A stretch of DNA of 64,000 nucleotides from Porphyra umbilicalis. Taxonomy: Eukaryota; Rhodophyta; Bangiophyceae; Bangiales; Bangiaceae. Below are positions 1 to 11,429 of this stretch, one piece after another; within the stretch, counting starts at the first letter, position 1, and every line of letters begins with the position of its first letter. The notes under the pieces are model-generated. The model searched no databases, was not told the origin of the DNA, and worked only from the letters and a program-made list of their open reading frames with translations. A program made the position numbers and the translations under genes. Where the stretch lies: assembly GCA_002049455.2 (NCBI GenBank), contig KV918854.1, positions 124,001 through 188,000 of the forward strand, read 5' to 3'.

Positions 1-1035
1 TTGCTCAGCACCTCGAGGCTGCTCAGCCAGAGAAGGCGGTCGCGCCGACGCGCTTCAATTCTCAGAGCGTACAAGGGCGTCGTGCCCATGCGGACGGGGG
101 GCCGTCGGGTGGGTCTCCGCCGTCAGCGCGCAACAAGCAAGCGCGGAGCGTCTCTCAGGAGTCGGGGGCCAGCGTTGGCTCTCGCCATCTTTGCTGTGGC
201 GACTCGCGTCGCAGCGATGAGGAGGAGGAGGATGAGGGCTCACTGCTGAGTGACTTGATCGACTGACCCTGGCGAAAGGGTGTGGTAATTTCGGGGGCTT
301 ACGCCTTTGCGGTGCTGATGTTTCTTCGTCTTGTTGTTGTTTGTCGTTTGACATGTTCGTATCCATTTCTCGGTTTTTATGTTAGTCATCATAGCGAGGA
401 AGGAAGTGGCATGCCAGCATCGTCGGCAGCCGCGCCCACCTGCATCTGGATGTCATTTTCTGCATCGCACCGCATCTCGAGCGCTGTGCACGACATCGGG
501 ACGGCTCTCGACGTGCTCCAAGGGATACATGTTTGCATCTCGTCGTCATTTTCCAGTCCGTATATTTCATTTCTCTTGTGCAATGTCCTCGGCCGAGACC
601 GGTCGATTCTCAGACTGAGAGCGAGAAGACTTGGCCGCCAACCTGACCTTAGGGCAATCCATAATGATACCAAAGGCAGGAAAATGCGTGCAACAATCCG
701 GCCATCCGAAACAACTGTGTCGGCTGGAGTTCTCCGATCCGGTTAGGACATCATTTCAACTGCATCTCAAGCGTTCGGGTGGGTCCTCAATTCTCTCCAG
801 TGCGTCCAGTGGCCCAAGTGGGAGTCGCCGTGCCTGGAAACAAACATGAGGAACGTTTTTTTACGACATGCTGGGGGGATACAGGAAGTAAACCGAGTCC
901 ATGCAGGACTGATTGCAGATGATTCGTGGGATTTGTGGTCTAACAATCGCCAGTTACGCAGGTGTGCCTTCTCGACGCCACCAGAGAGACCCACAGCGCG
1001 AACGGGCGTCTCTAATGCGACCACGATTCTGGGTT
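1..1035. other. No gene recognised
   Basis: Short overlapping open frames on both strands, none with a recognisable domain or consistent coding character. I see no RNA gene. Confidence 0.5.
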
Positions 1036-1392
1036 GAACAGCTCTCACGGCCAAGACACTCCCGAATGACTTAGCCTGTGCGTGAGCCTCCGGAAAAGGG
1101 CCTTTGAGGCCGTCTGAGGGCATTTTTATCACACGCTTGGCAGTGATTCAGGACTTTGGTGTGGCGAGGACCCGAAGAGCTTCCACTCGTGGAAGAGGTC
1201 TGACGGGTGAGATGTCATCCAATGTCATCCAACGCAGTAGAATGTCAGCAACAACATGTAGATGCTGACAGAGGTCTCACGGCCAAGAAACTCCCGAATG
1301 ACTCAAGCTGTGCGCGAGCCTCAGAAAAAGGGCCTTTGAGGCCGTCTGAGAGCATCTCTATCACACGTTTGGCAGTGATTCAGGCTCTGATT
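1036..1392. repeat. Pair of direct repeats, about 115 bp each
   Basis: Copy 1 is at about 1040-1155 and copy 2 at about 1275-1390. Both begin with CTCACGGCCAAGA, then CTCCCGAATGACT, and share AAAGGGCCTTTGAGGCCGTC and TTGGCAGTGATTCAGG. The copies differ by scattered substitutions, so this is an old duplication with a period of about 235 bp. No coding role is visible. Confidence 0.75.
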
Positions 1393-2745
1393 TCGGCGCC
1401 GTCAACGGCGTCGCTGTAGGGGTCCGCGTCGCCGTCGGCGGCGCCACCCCCCCCACCGGCGGCGGTGGAACCCCCCTCCAGCCGGAACCCCCCTCCAGCA
1501 CGTACGTGTGCACATGGGAATCCGCGTCTGCAGGGCGCACCAACAGCGGCACCCCCCCTCCCCCCGCCCCTTTCCCCCACCCGCCCACCCACCCGGGTCA
1601 ATTTCGTCCGCAATGTCGCCCACGCGCACGGCGGCGACGTGCGGCGCCAGGTCCGCTTTGGCGGCAGCCACGTCCAGCCGCCCCCTCCAGACAAGGGCGA
1701 ACTCCGCGGCGGCAACGGCTGCGACGCGGGCGGTCACCTACCCTGGGGGGGCGGCCCTGCGGCGGGCCAGCCGCACGTCGAGGTCAACGACGAACCGTGC
1801 GGGGGCGGGGCGGCGGCGGGGGGGGGGAGGCGCCGCCGACGGTGCCGCCGCCGCCACTCATGGTGAATTGGGGGGCCGGGGGGGAGGGGGGCTTGAGGGT
1901 AGCGCGCCGCCGAAACCAGAGGGATGCGGCGGGAGGAAAAGAGGCGTTGGGGAGGGAGGGGGCCGGCCAGAGCTGCGGCGCCTGTAGGGCAGCGGCGGGT
2001 TAGGAGGGCGCTTATTCGGGGGCGGAAAGGCGCGGCGGGGTGGGGCGGGTCGGAAAGGGGGGCGAAGGGGTGGCGTACTGTCGGGCGGGGGGATGGCGGA
2101 CAGTGGGGTGGACAGTCGCGACCGTCGCGATCACACGTGTGTCGTCTTGCCCACAAGAGCCGCCGTGCCTGACAAACTGTTTGCAACCGAGTCCGTTGCC
2201 GCCGCCACAGTCTAGGCGGCCGCCGCTGCAGCGGTCAAGCACGAGAGCGCCACAAAGAACTACCGGAGAGAATTCATAGAACTGATCTCAAGAATAGTCA
2301 GGTGCTCAAAAACTTTCTTGAGAATATTTCAATTATGGAGCATCCTTAAATAAGTCGTTTATCAGTATGTACTTCTTCGTGTAACTGTTCTTTATGAGCA
2401 TTGTGATTAGCCGCAGAATCCCACAATTGCACTACCGGAATATTTCTTCACATCTTTGGCGGCTATTTCTCGTTTTCGAATTCCGATTTCTTGTTCTTGA
2501 ATGGAAATCGTTCTTCATTGGTACATCACTGCTGGATGTTGCTTTCTAAATAGTCCCGTCAACTCCAGGGCGATCCGGAGATCGGGATGAGTCTTTATGT
2601 CGTGAGGGAGCTCGCGGGATCTCCCCCTCGATCACGGCGAGGAAATGGGGGGTTGAGCTCAGGCCGCCACCTCTTCTGGCCCTGCACGTGTCGTGGCAGC
2701 GCTGAGAGAACAGGGGCGGTGGCGGGCAACTCTGCAGACGGCGCC
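1393..2745. other. GC-rich low-complexity tract followed by AT-richer spacer
   Basis: Bases 1393-2280 are G/C-rich low-complexity sequence, open in many frames but without conserved motifs. Bases 2281-2580 are clearly AT-richer than the surroundings. I find no gene in either part. Confidence 0.5.
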
Positions 2746-3280
2746 GGCGGCGATCCGGTGTTCTTCATGGCAGGGGATGTGACCCGCGACTCGGTGGGCG
2801 GCGCCGACGGCGATCCGGTGGTGGCCGTGGCCGGGGAGGCCGCGAGCGACTCGACAGGCGGGGCCGGCGGCGATCCGGTGGTAGCCGTGGCCGGGGAGGC
2901 CACGAGCGACTCGACAAGCGGGGCCGGCGGCGATCCGGTGGTTGTCGTGGCGGGAAAGGCGGGTGACTCGGTGGCAGTCGGCGGGCGGCGCCGGTGACGA
3001 TCCGGCGGTTGCGGCGGCGGGGGAGGCGGCGGGTGACTCCGCGGGCGGCGCCGGCGGGGCCGGCGGCGATCCGGTGGTGGTCGCGCCGGAAAAGGCGGCA
3101 GGTGACTCGGCGGTCGGCGCCGGCTGGGCCGGCGGCGATCCGGTGCTGATCGCTGCGGCGGAGGCGGCGGGCGACTGACGGGCGTCGGCGGCCGGCGCCG
3201 GCGGAGACCCCGTGGTGGCCGCGGCGGGGGGGATGGCGGTCGCCTCCGCGGGCGGCGGCTGCGGCGATCCGGTGGTGGTC
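2746..3280. repeat. 60-bp minisatellite, degenerating rightwards
   Basis: The phrase GGCGATCCGGTG ends at 2760, 2820, 2880 and 2940, an exact 60-bp period. It recurs at less regular spacing to about 3275. Because 60 is divisible by three, both strands stay open: a Gly/Asp/Val/Ala repeat on plus and a Thr/Gly/Ser/Pro repeat on minus. It could be part of a repetitive low-complexity protein, but I see no conserved domain attached and treat it as a tandem DNA repeat. Confidence 0.8.
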
Positions 3281-5371
3281 ACGGCGATGGTGAAGAGGTG
3301 TCCAGCAGGGACTCGGTACGTTCGTGCGGCTGGTGTGGGCCAGTCTTATTGCACTACTGTGGCGACTGTAGCATTCTGGTGCCAACTCGACTGCATCTGA
3401 GTCTTGTGATGTCATATGGACCGCAACTCACATGCATTGGGGCTCCGTCATGACGCCCATATCAGTCCTCAATCCATGTGTCTCCCGACTTTACTTCCCC
3501 CTTGCTACCTGCTTGCAACCGCGCAGGGGGTTTCGAAATTGGACGTGTGTGCGGCCGCTGCCGCCGCTGCCGCCGCCGTCGCCGCCGCCGCCTGAACGTC
3601 GGTGTAAGGGGAGGTGGAGGCAGCCCGCGGGTGCGCGTGTAAATTTGGGGGCGGAAGGAGAGGCGGGGCGTGAGGCCACGGCCTGCCGAGGCGGGGGGGG
3701 GGGGATCACGACCTGCTCATACTCGTGATCGCACGAGCTGACGCCTCCCCTGCTCCCTTTTCTTTTCCTGCTTCTCTTGGCTGCCTGTGATGGTCCCGCT
3801 TGTGTGCACGCGATCGGGAAATGACGCCCGCGCCTGTGGCGGATGTGTTGACGGAGATGCAGTGCAGAGGCACTATAAATGCAGTTTGAACTATTCGACT
3901 TGGCCCGTTGCCGGCCCCAACTTGCCCGGAGCCCCAGCACCGCAGTTCAGAAGCAGAAACGGCTGCGCTCCCGGACACGACAGTGTCAGGGCGGTGGGCC
4001 CGGTGTCTGTGACGGTGTTTCTGACCACCCGATACGGGTGCCGGACAAAGCCGGCCGCTGATGTCATGCTGTCAAGTGGCCTGCCTGGAAGGCAACCCAA
4101 GTCAAGTGGCGATAACATTATGCAAGTGACAGTATGTGGCGGTAAGCTCCATCCGTGACGAGATATCCGGCGGATGGCAGAACACGAATAAGCCGACCGT
4201 CAAGGCTTAAATGAAGTAGAAAATAAATGAATCATATCATACATCCCCCCGCCGCAGCCGGGCAAACGGATGACATTGCTTTGCAAAGATTCCATGCATC
4301 TGGACTCACTTCGGCTGCATTTCGCAGACCATCGCATATTCTCGAGCTTCGCACGACAGGCCTGCAGATGTCGTCATATGTGCAGTGAGATGCGCCTGAG
4401 CTGAGGTGGGCGCGGCTGCCGACGATGGCCCATGGTGAGGGATTCATATCCTTCGCATCTGTTGATGAAAGAACCTCGTAATCGAAACATGCGCGCATGG
4501 CGGTTGCATACCAACTGGTGTGGGTCCATTGTGAGATGACCACAGTTGCTTCCTCAGAGGAGGTCACCAGGCGACGAAGGATTGAATCCAAAGGCTGTAC
4601 CGGTGGTATGGCGGTCGGGGGTCCCACAGTTGAAATGGGCGTGGCCCCTCAGCTGTGGACAGCACACCCCCGGGGGCCGTCCCGAAATATCCCGATCCGG
4701 GCCAGCAAGGGAATGGCCTGTCCAGATCTCGAGGAGATTGGATTCGGTCGGGGGCGGGGCTTTTCCCCAAAGGTTTTCCCAGCCCCTCTACAACTTGTTT
4801 GAAGTTTTCACTTTGAAGGGATTCATCTGTTTGGCGCATTTAGGGCGGCTACTTTGGCCGCCGGCGTTCGGGTTCGGGAGGGTTTTATTGAGAGCAGGGA
4901 CGCCATCCCCGGCGCCGTTTGATAAAAGCAACTGTGCTTTGGACTACAATTTCCCCGTGGGCTTTGCCGTGGTCCCCTGCTCCTGTTGGGGGAAGGCTGG
5001 GCAGCGGTTCGATTTCCGGGTCAGTTCCTTCGACGGACCGAGCTGATCAAGAGGTCACTTCAGCAAGACGACGAACCAACGTGGTGGTGCCTAGAACCGC
5101 TTCAGGTGGTCCGAGGAATCCGTCGGGGAGCACTGGTACCGAGAGATCGGCTCCGATCAGTGTCGCTTGCGCGGAGTTTGGCCACACGTAGGTGTACGGA
5201 CCGTACTTACGGTTCAGCCGAGGGAAGTGCCAAAAGGCAATTTCAGGGTCATACGCAAAGTTGCGCGTCATGAACGGCAAGGCTGACTTAAACCATGCTA
5301 CAGGAATAACTTCCTTGATTGCGGCGGCGGTGCTTCAATCTGTTCACGAGACATTGGCATGGATAACTCCG
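3281..5371. other. No gene recognised
   Basis: Mixed GC-rich and ordinary sequence with only short open frames. A tRNA T-loop-like string near 5000 lacks a matching cloverleaf. Nothing else stands out. Confidence 0.5.
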
Positions 5372-5798
5372 TCACCGGTAACATGGACATGTTGGATATT
5401 GGGTATCCATGTGGAGTCCATGAAGACCAACCATGTGCCCCACCCTACGACAAGCGGCCTCGCTTGTCGTAGGGTGGGGCACATGGTTGGTCGCGGGCGT
5501 CCGCTCAGAGACGGCGGCGGCAATGCGCGACAGCGCCCCGTCCATCAGCTCCTCCTTGGCAGGCCGGCCGTCACCAGCAGTGGCCGGTTTGTGCCGAAAG
5601 TCTGGCAGCGCCCCCTCTGTCCGCCGCAGCTCAGTAAAGGCTGCCTCGACGCGCACGTTCGCTTCAGCAATGTCCGCTGCAGCTGCAGCGTTCGCCGCCG
5701 CCAGCGCCTCGTCCAAGGCCTCGACTTGGCTCTTGGCGCGCGCCAGCCCAAAGCGCCAGTTGTGGATTTCCTGGGACAGGCTGCGACGGCCGCTCATG
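5372..5798 (-). CDS. Hypothetical alanine-rich helical protein fragment
   Basis: The frame opens with an ATG at 5798 and gives about 142 residues. Residues roughly 15-70 are Ala/Glu/Arg-rich with heptad-like spacing and would probably form a helix or short coiled coil. The last part reads straight into the perfect palindrome at 5425-5492, so the natural C-terminus may have been replaced when that hairpin arose. I do not recognise a family. It could be a fragment of a transposon gene or a chance open frame in GC-rich DNA. Confidence 0.3.
5425..5492. repeat. Perfect 32-bp palindrome with 4-nt loop
   Basis: The arm at 5425-5456 is the exact reverse complement of 5461-5492, with the loop GCCT at 5457-5460. 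Pairing stops on both sides at 5424/5493. It reads CATGTGCCCCACCCTACGAC in the left arm. A perfect 32/32 match implies recent origin or conversion. Confidence 0.95.
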
Positions 5799-5959
5799 GC
5801 CGACTGGCTGTGGTCGACTGCGGTCGCCCTCGTGCTCAGGCACCTGTGACTACACACGTACCCTTATCACTGTTCGTCCCTCCTCTCCGCTGCGGGCTCT
5901 CTGCCCACCGACGGTCCCTACTCCCCGCTCTGTGGGCGAGAATATCGCCACGCCACCAC

Positions 5960-6165
5960 GACTGAAAACCGCCTTCCCGGCGGAACCCCTCTCCCCCACC
6001 GTGCAGGTTCATCTTACCGCAGGTGGCCGCCCGCGGACAGGAACAGCCCCCCAGAAGAGGTGACACCGCCGCCTGCCCGGTGTAACCCCTCTATCCCGCC
6101 CTGCAGGTTCTCCTTGCCGTACGTGGCCGCCCGCCGATAGGAACAGCGCCCCAGAAGAGGGAACA
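5960..6165. repeat. Two tandem copies of a 101-bp unit
   Basis: GCAGGTTC-TCTT-CCGNA followed by GTGGCCGCCCGC and GGAACAGC-CCCCAGAAGAGG occurs at about 6003-6060 and again at about 6104-6160, a period of about 101 bp. The sequence upstream (AACCCCTCT...CCGCCCTGCAGG) is also shared. Confidence 0.7.
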
Positions 6166-7050
6166 CGTGCCCAAGACCTCTTTTGGTTCTAGGGACAGGA
6201 AGGAGCAGCACCGGGCAGGTTCGGTGTCACGGGGGCGGACCTCGCCTGGTCGGGGCGAGGGATGAAATAATCACGGTCCACTGTCTTCATTAGTCAGGTC
6301 TTTATAGATCTGAAGGCGGGTTCGCGAAAACACCCAGGCCTGGGACCTTCAAAATGACCACACTGCCCTTCGGCCGATCACAGCGCCGCACGGGTTCACG
6401 CGAGGCTGCCGCACCCCAACCAGCTACAGCGACCGCAGGGGACCGCGGTCGCGGCGCCGTCGGCTGCGCCCCAACCGGCCGCCGTCGCGGCCCCCCACAT
6501 TCCGAGCGTCCGGCGCCGTCGGCTGAGGGCGCTGCCGACGCGGCCAGCCTGCCGAGCGAGCCCCCCACGTCCGCCGCGCAGGCGGGTGCGGTCCACACCG
6601 GGCAGCCTGCGCGCCGAGGCCCCCTCGCCCACCGCCGCCCCCCCCGCAGGCGCGATGGACGATGGCGATCGGCGAAGTGGCGTGCACCCGGCGGTGCGGC
6701 TGGTGTCGCGCGGCGCGCAGGGACGGTCAACGGCCGGCACGACGCCCGGCGGGTGTGCGTTTCGGGACCGAGGACGGCATTGAAGGCAGGTGAGGGGGGG
6801 GAGGGGGGGGGTGGGGGGGGGCGGCGTGGCTGCGGGTGGGCGCGCTGGCCTGGGGGGGCGGGCGTTGAAAAAGCGTCGCCGCCGTTGGGGGCGCGCCGCA
6901 CGGGTCCACGGGCGTGGCGGTCGGCACAAGGGGCAGAGGGCGGTGGGGGGGGGGGGGGGGGCGGCCGTACCGGTCGGCGCTCGTGGCCTGGGTGGGGGGG
7001 GGGGGCGCGCGTGAGGCCGCCGCCAAGGGGGGCCCGCGCGGCCGCCGTGA
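6166..7050. other. GC-rich low-complexity stretch, no gene recognised
   Basis: Long poly-G tracts (for example about 6945-6961) and overlapping open frames on both strands. None carries a recognisable motif. Confidence 0.5.
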
Positions 7051-7145
7051 GACCTGAAAAATAAATAATGAGACCTGACTGAGTGAGCTGTGAAGTAAAT
7101 AATGAGACCTGACAAATAAATAATGAGACCTGACTGAGTGAGCTA
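7050..7145. repeat. Short tandem/direct repeats around GAGACCTGA
   Basis: AATAATGAGACCTGA(C/-) appears three times between 7060 and 7133, and GACTGAGTGAGCT appears twice. This is an AT-rich island inside GC-rich DNA. It resembles a small satellite or the end of a transposon, but no ends could be matched. Confidence 0.65.
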
Positions 7146-7776
7146 GGAAGAAAATAACGAGATGCTAGAAGTACAGTCGTTCCATCAAAAACCTAGCACA
7201 CCCGGGAGACCAATAGTTCCATCGGCATCTCACATGTGCCTCTTTTGCTCTCCAATGCTATCATTTTTAGACATGCGCTGTTGAAATTCCCTCGAACATG
7301 ACCAATCCACGATTACAGCGGAGGCCCGGCGGGCCTGAGGGACCTTCTCAAGAGGGACATGTGCTTTCTGAAACAATATTTCCGAGACAGCTGAAGCTGC
7401 ACCGGATTTCGGAACTCGTGGTAGGTCCATTGCACGCGTGGTGCGAGAATGTCGCCCACGTTCACACGTGTTGGGCACTATCACGCATGGCAGCAAATTG
7501 TTCCCTCGATAGATCCTCATGCCCTGCGCTCACATTGGCGCGGGGATCCACAAGGCACTGCCCACATTCCCGCTGATGTGGTGGACCAATGAGAGAGCCC
7601 CAGAGTGCCTCTATTGAGAACAGGACCTGCAATAGATGCCTCACTTGTTACCGGCTCACACGCAGCGGGAAGGCACGTTACGACTCACTGGGATTGTTCC
7701 GTTGGAAGCCGTCGCCTTTTATCGAAATGGGCTCATCACACGCAAGCTGGGCTGACACACGAGGCAGCAAAAAACA
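7146..7776. other. No gene recognised
   Basis: Unique sequence with short open frames. I see no motif or RNA structure I can name. Confidence 0.45.
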
Positions 7777-9392
7777 GCAAGGACTTCTCGAGGGCCTTCA
7801 CTGGCCCCCCACGTCGGGGTGCCATGCCCGTCGACCAGATTCGCTGTTCCGCCCGTGGCTCCCGTGCCAGGCGTCACACGTCCAGTGTCGATGATCAGAG
7901 CGCGGCCCCGGGCGTGTCGCCCACTTCAGCTGACAGCCTAGTGCGAGCAGGACTAAGACCAGTAGATCTCGTCCTCCGCGCCATTTCGAACCGCTGGCAA
8001 GTCCATTGCGAAATCATAGGAAATCGCAGCATCTTTTGACCCTATCTTGATCCCTGAACGATGGCCCGACGGTCCAGATCACAGGCCCGTTCTGGGTCGG
8101 TCGAGGTCACATGATCAAATTTGTGACGATCAGAACGCAAGTGTCGACCCGACGCCGGCGTCGTCGATTCGGACCACGTCGCCGCCGCGATCCGCAGCCC
8201 CCCCAGCCCCCTCCCCACCGCCGACGTCGCCGTCGCCGCGGCTGCGGCCGAGGCGTCCTCCCGATCCCCCCCCCTGCCGCCCCACGCTCCCCCCCGCCCC
8301 CCCCCCTCCACTCCTGATCCAATCACTTCTGTTTCTCGTCTCGTCTTGCATTCGTTTTTCTTGCTTTCTTCTTCGTGAGTCATCTGCCTTGTTCTTTGGT
8401 CTGTTTCTCTGTGTCGTAGATAAACACACACGCTGCTCCTGTTCTTTTTTGTCTTGGTCTTTCTTCTGCGCTGCGGTACTGAGCTTGCGTTCGCTGCAGT
8501 TTAATGCACTTCTTTACTGTCGGCATCAGTTCTTCTAGCCCGTCCACTGTGCTTAAAATGCTGTTCGAGTCGTGGAGGGAGAAGCCGCCTCGAACTCAGA
8601 ATGCACAAACCCACCTCCGAGACCTTCATTCCCCCTTCAAAAAAAAAAAACGCAAGAGAGCCACCGGCGGTGATCAGCACCAGCAAGGGAGATCGACGAG
8701 GGCGGCTGAGGTCAAAACGACAAGAAAAAAGAACAGCATGTGTTTATCTCAACGACACGAAGGGACCGCCCACATAACAAGGCAGATGACCCACGAAGAA
8801 GAAAGCAACAAAAACGAATGCAAGACGAGACGAGAAACAGAAGTGATTGGATCAGGAGTGGGGGGGGGGGGGCGGGGAGGAGCGTGGGGCGGCATGGGGG
8901 GGGGATCGGGGGGACGCCTCGGCCGCAGCCGCGGCGACGGCGACGTCGGCGGTGGGGGGGGGGCTGGGGGGGCTGCGGATCGCGGCGGCGACGTGGTCCG
9001 AATCGACGACGCCGGCGTCGGGTCGACACTTGCGTTCTGATCGTCACAAATTTGATCATGTGACCTCGACCGACCCAGAACGGGCCTGTGATCTGGACCG
9101 TCGGGCCATCGTTCAGGGATCAAGATAGGGTCAAAAGATGCTGCGATTTCCTATGATTTCGCAATGGACTTGCCAGCGGTTCGAAATGGCGCGGAGGACG
9201 AGATCTACTGGTCTCAGTCCTGCTCGCACTAGGCTGTCAGCTGAAGTGGGCGACACGCCCGGGGCCGCGCTCTGATCATCGACACTGGACGTGTGACGCC
9301 TGGCACGGGCGCCACGGGCGGAACAGCGAATTTGGTCGATGGGCCTGGCACCCCGACGTGGGGGGCCAGTGACGGCCCTGGAGAGCTCTTTG
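7777..9392. repeat. 0.68-kb inverted repeat (foldback-like), 264-bp spacer
   Basis: The left arm, about 7777-8454, pairs with the right arm, about 8719-9392. The arms share long identical blocks, such as ACTGGCCCCCCACGTCGGGG and TTGATCCCTGAACGATGGCC (with the complement on the right). Differences are concentrated near the inner ends and in C/G runs. The spacer holds an A-tract at 8640-8650. No transposase is encoded. A foldback transposon, or two elements inserted head to head, are both possible. Confidence 0.85.
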
Positions 9393-10168
9393 ATGTCATG
9401 CGTTGCCGTGTGTGTTGGAGCACCCAAAATCTTTTGAGCACAGAAGTGGGTTTGAAACTTTTTCTGGGACACGTCACTTAATTTTAGCCGCGCTTGCATG
9501 AAACCAGGAACCTCTGGGACGCACTTTTGATGTCGGCCGAGTGCTAGGTTTTTTGTGGAACGACTGTAAATAATGAGATGCTGATGCATAGTGCGCCGTC
9601 GTGGGTGGTGCCCCTCCTGTTGCGGCGGCTGTTGGAGGCGGCGTCGGCCGCGCTGGAGCTGCGGGAGGTGCGGTGGGCTGCGGAAGACGTGGGCATAAAA
9701 CGAGGACAAGTGTGCGGCCACGCACATGACAAGCCGCTTCCTCTCAATGCCAACACCCGTGGAGCCGTGGTGGTTGAGGGGCACCAAGTGACTGCCGTCG
9801 ACGGAGTGCGCAAAGCCAGGCGCCGACCACTTGTTCCCGAGCAGCACAAGCGGGTAGGCTCGCGCCCAGGAGAAGTGGGACGGCGACGCGCCGCGTCGTT
9901 GTGGGCATCGGTCCTGACGCAAGCGGTGTACAGCATCATTGTGGGTGTGGTGTTGTGTGGCAGGTCTTTGTGGTAATTGCCGCCCATGCACGGTATGTTT
10001 GGAAGTCGTACCTGGGAAGGGAGTTACGCGCAAGGGGGGCGCGCGCGCTGCCTGTCTTGAGCGTCACTTTGAATCGAGTCCTTACGCCTGTGATGCGTCT
10101 TATGCTGTGTTTTCATCCCCTCCTAACCTCCTTCCCCACCCACAGGGCGGGCCCACGTCTATATGTTT
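9393..10168. other. No confident gene
   Basis: A 300-codon minus-strand frame (10033-9131) crosses this stretch but has no recognisable domain and changes composition along its length. A pyrimidine run at about 10115-10143, purine-rich on minus, could be a retrotransposon polypurine tract. No long terminal repeat matching the 15.8-kb end follows it. Confidence 0.4.
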
Positions 10169-11429
10169 TTAACATGCGCAGCCTAAGGGTTTGTCAATCA
10201 CGTACTCGTCGGCGGTTGCCGGGGGTGGCTGGAGTTGGTCTAGACCATCTAGCAGGGGGTGCGGCACCGTGTCCGTTGTTGTTGGATGGGGATCTGGGGT
10301 GACATGGTCACTGCTGACGCGGTTTTCCTCCCCGTCAATGTCAATGACGAACGTGGATGCATCCGCATCCGCGTCAACGACGACGAAGGGTCCAATGGCC
10401 TTGCTTTGCAGCTTGCTCTGCCGATCGTGGTTGGTCGTATATACGTAGTCGCCGATCTTGAAGTCCGCATTGCGGGTTGCGACACGGTGGTCAAAGTTAC
10501 GTTTGTAACGTTGTTGCGTCTTACGCAAGGCCTCGACTACGACAGGGATCTGCCTGCGAAGGCGGGCCATTAACTCGCGTTTGCGAGCTAGGGGTGACCC
10601 ATCATTGAGCCAGCGGAGTGCCCGGGGGCAAGATGCGAACCGTGAGGTTGGGGATCCGTCTTGGGATAACAAGCTCAAATTGAGCGATACCTGTAGACCG
10701 GTGAGGTTGGCAATTAGACGCCATGGTGATTACCGGGAGTAGCTCGTCCAATCTTGATGGATCATCAGCGACGTAGTGTCGCAGCTGAGTAGCCATGGTA
10801 CCGTTGTACCGTTTTAACTTGCCCATTGGTTTGGGGGTCATACGCCGTGGTGCGAACCGTTTCAATGCCAAGCATTTTCATCACAGCGATGCAGAAGTTT
10901 GACGTGAACTGGGGCCCTTGGTCCGATAGGATCCGGTTCGGTGGCCCGTAGGCGGCCACCCACGCGTCGATGATAGCTGACGCTACGGAAATGGCCGTAA
11001 TTTGTCGTACGGCGACACACTTGGTAAGGTTGGCGAAGCGGTCGGTGATAACCAAGATGAAGCGACTGCCCTTCTTGGAGGCCGGGATGGGCCCAAAGAT
11101 GTCAACGGACAGTTCCGTAAGAGGCTCAGTAGCCGGGAACAGCGTCAAGGGCGTGGTGTGTCGCCGCAACGGGGAGGCGATTTTGAGCACAATTTGTGCA
11201 CTTCAAGATGGTTGTGTGGATGTCCGTTACCATCAAAGGCCAGTAATATGCCTTTCGAATGGTGTAATACATCCGGTTCATACCAGGATGGGCTGCCACT
11301 GTGGCGTGGTGCTCGAGCGTCAAGAGGCGTTCGCGTAATGATTTTGGTATGACCAATTGGTTGCCGGAAGGCGTCCGGCGATAAAGAGCGTGATGCATGT
11401 TGCGGAATAAGGCCTTGGCCGTTCCGCGT
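10169..11429 (-). pseudogene. Integrase core and truncated C-terminal domain
   Basis: The HHCC finger is followed by the catalytic core: first Asp in LSVDIFGPIP, second Asp in LSDQGPQFTSNF. The third acidic residue, expected in the TNGQVE block, is replaced: the sequence reads TNGQVK and the frame shifts at the same place (about 10830). Sequence after the shift (10871-10169) carries a GPY/F-like module (YVYTTNH...IGPFVVV) and SSDHVTPDP, then ends in EYVIDKPLGCAC and a stop. Loss of the catalytic Glu plus the shift make the integrase inactive. Confidence 0.85.

Noticed and set aside
4990-5020. tRNA T-arm-like GGTTCGATTTCCGG
   Set aside because: No acceptor, D or anticodon stem could be paired around it.
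6354-7064. 236-codon plus frame in GC-rich DNA
   Set aside because: Low-complexity Gly/Arg readout through poly-G runs; the minus strand is equally open.
9131-10033. 300-codon minus frame next to the retrotransposon
   Set aside because: Its first half reads through one arm of the inverted repeat and the rest has no domain; not supported as a gene.
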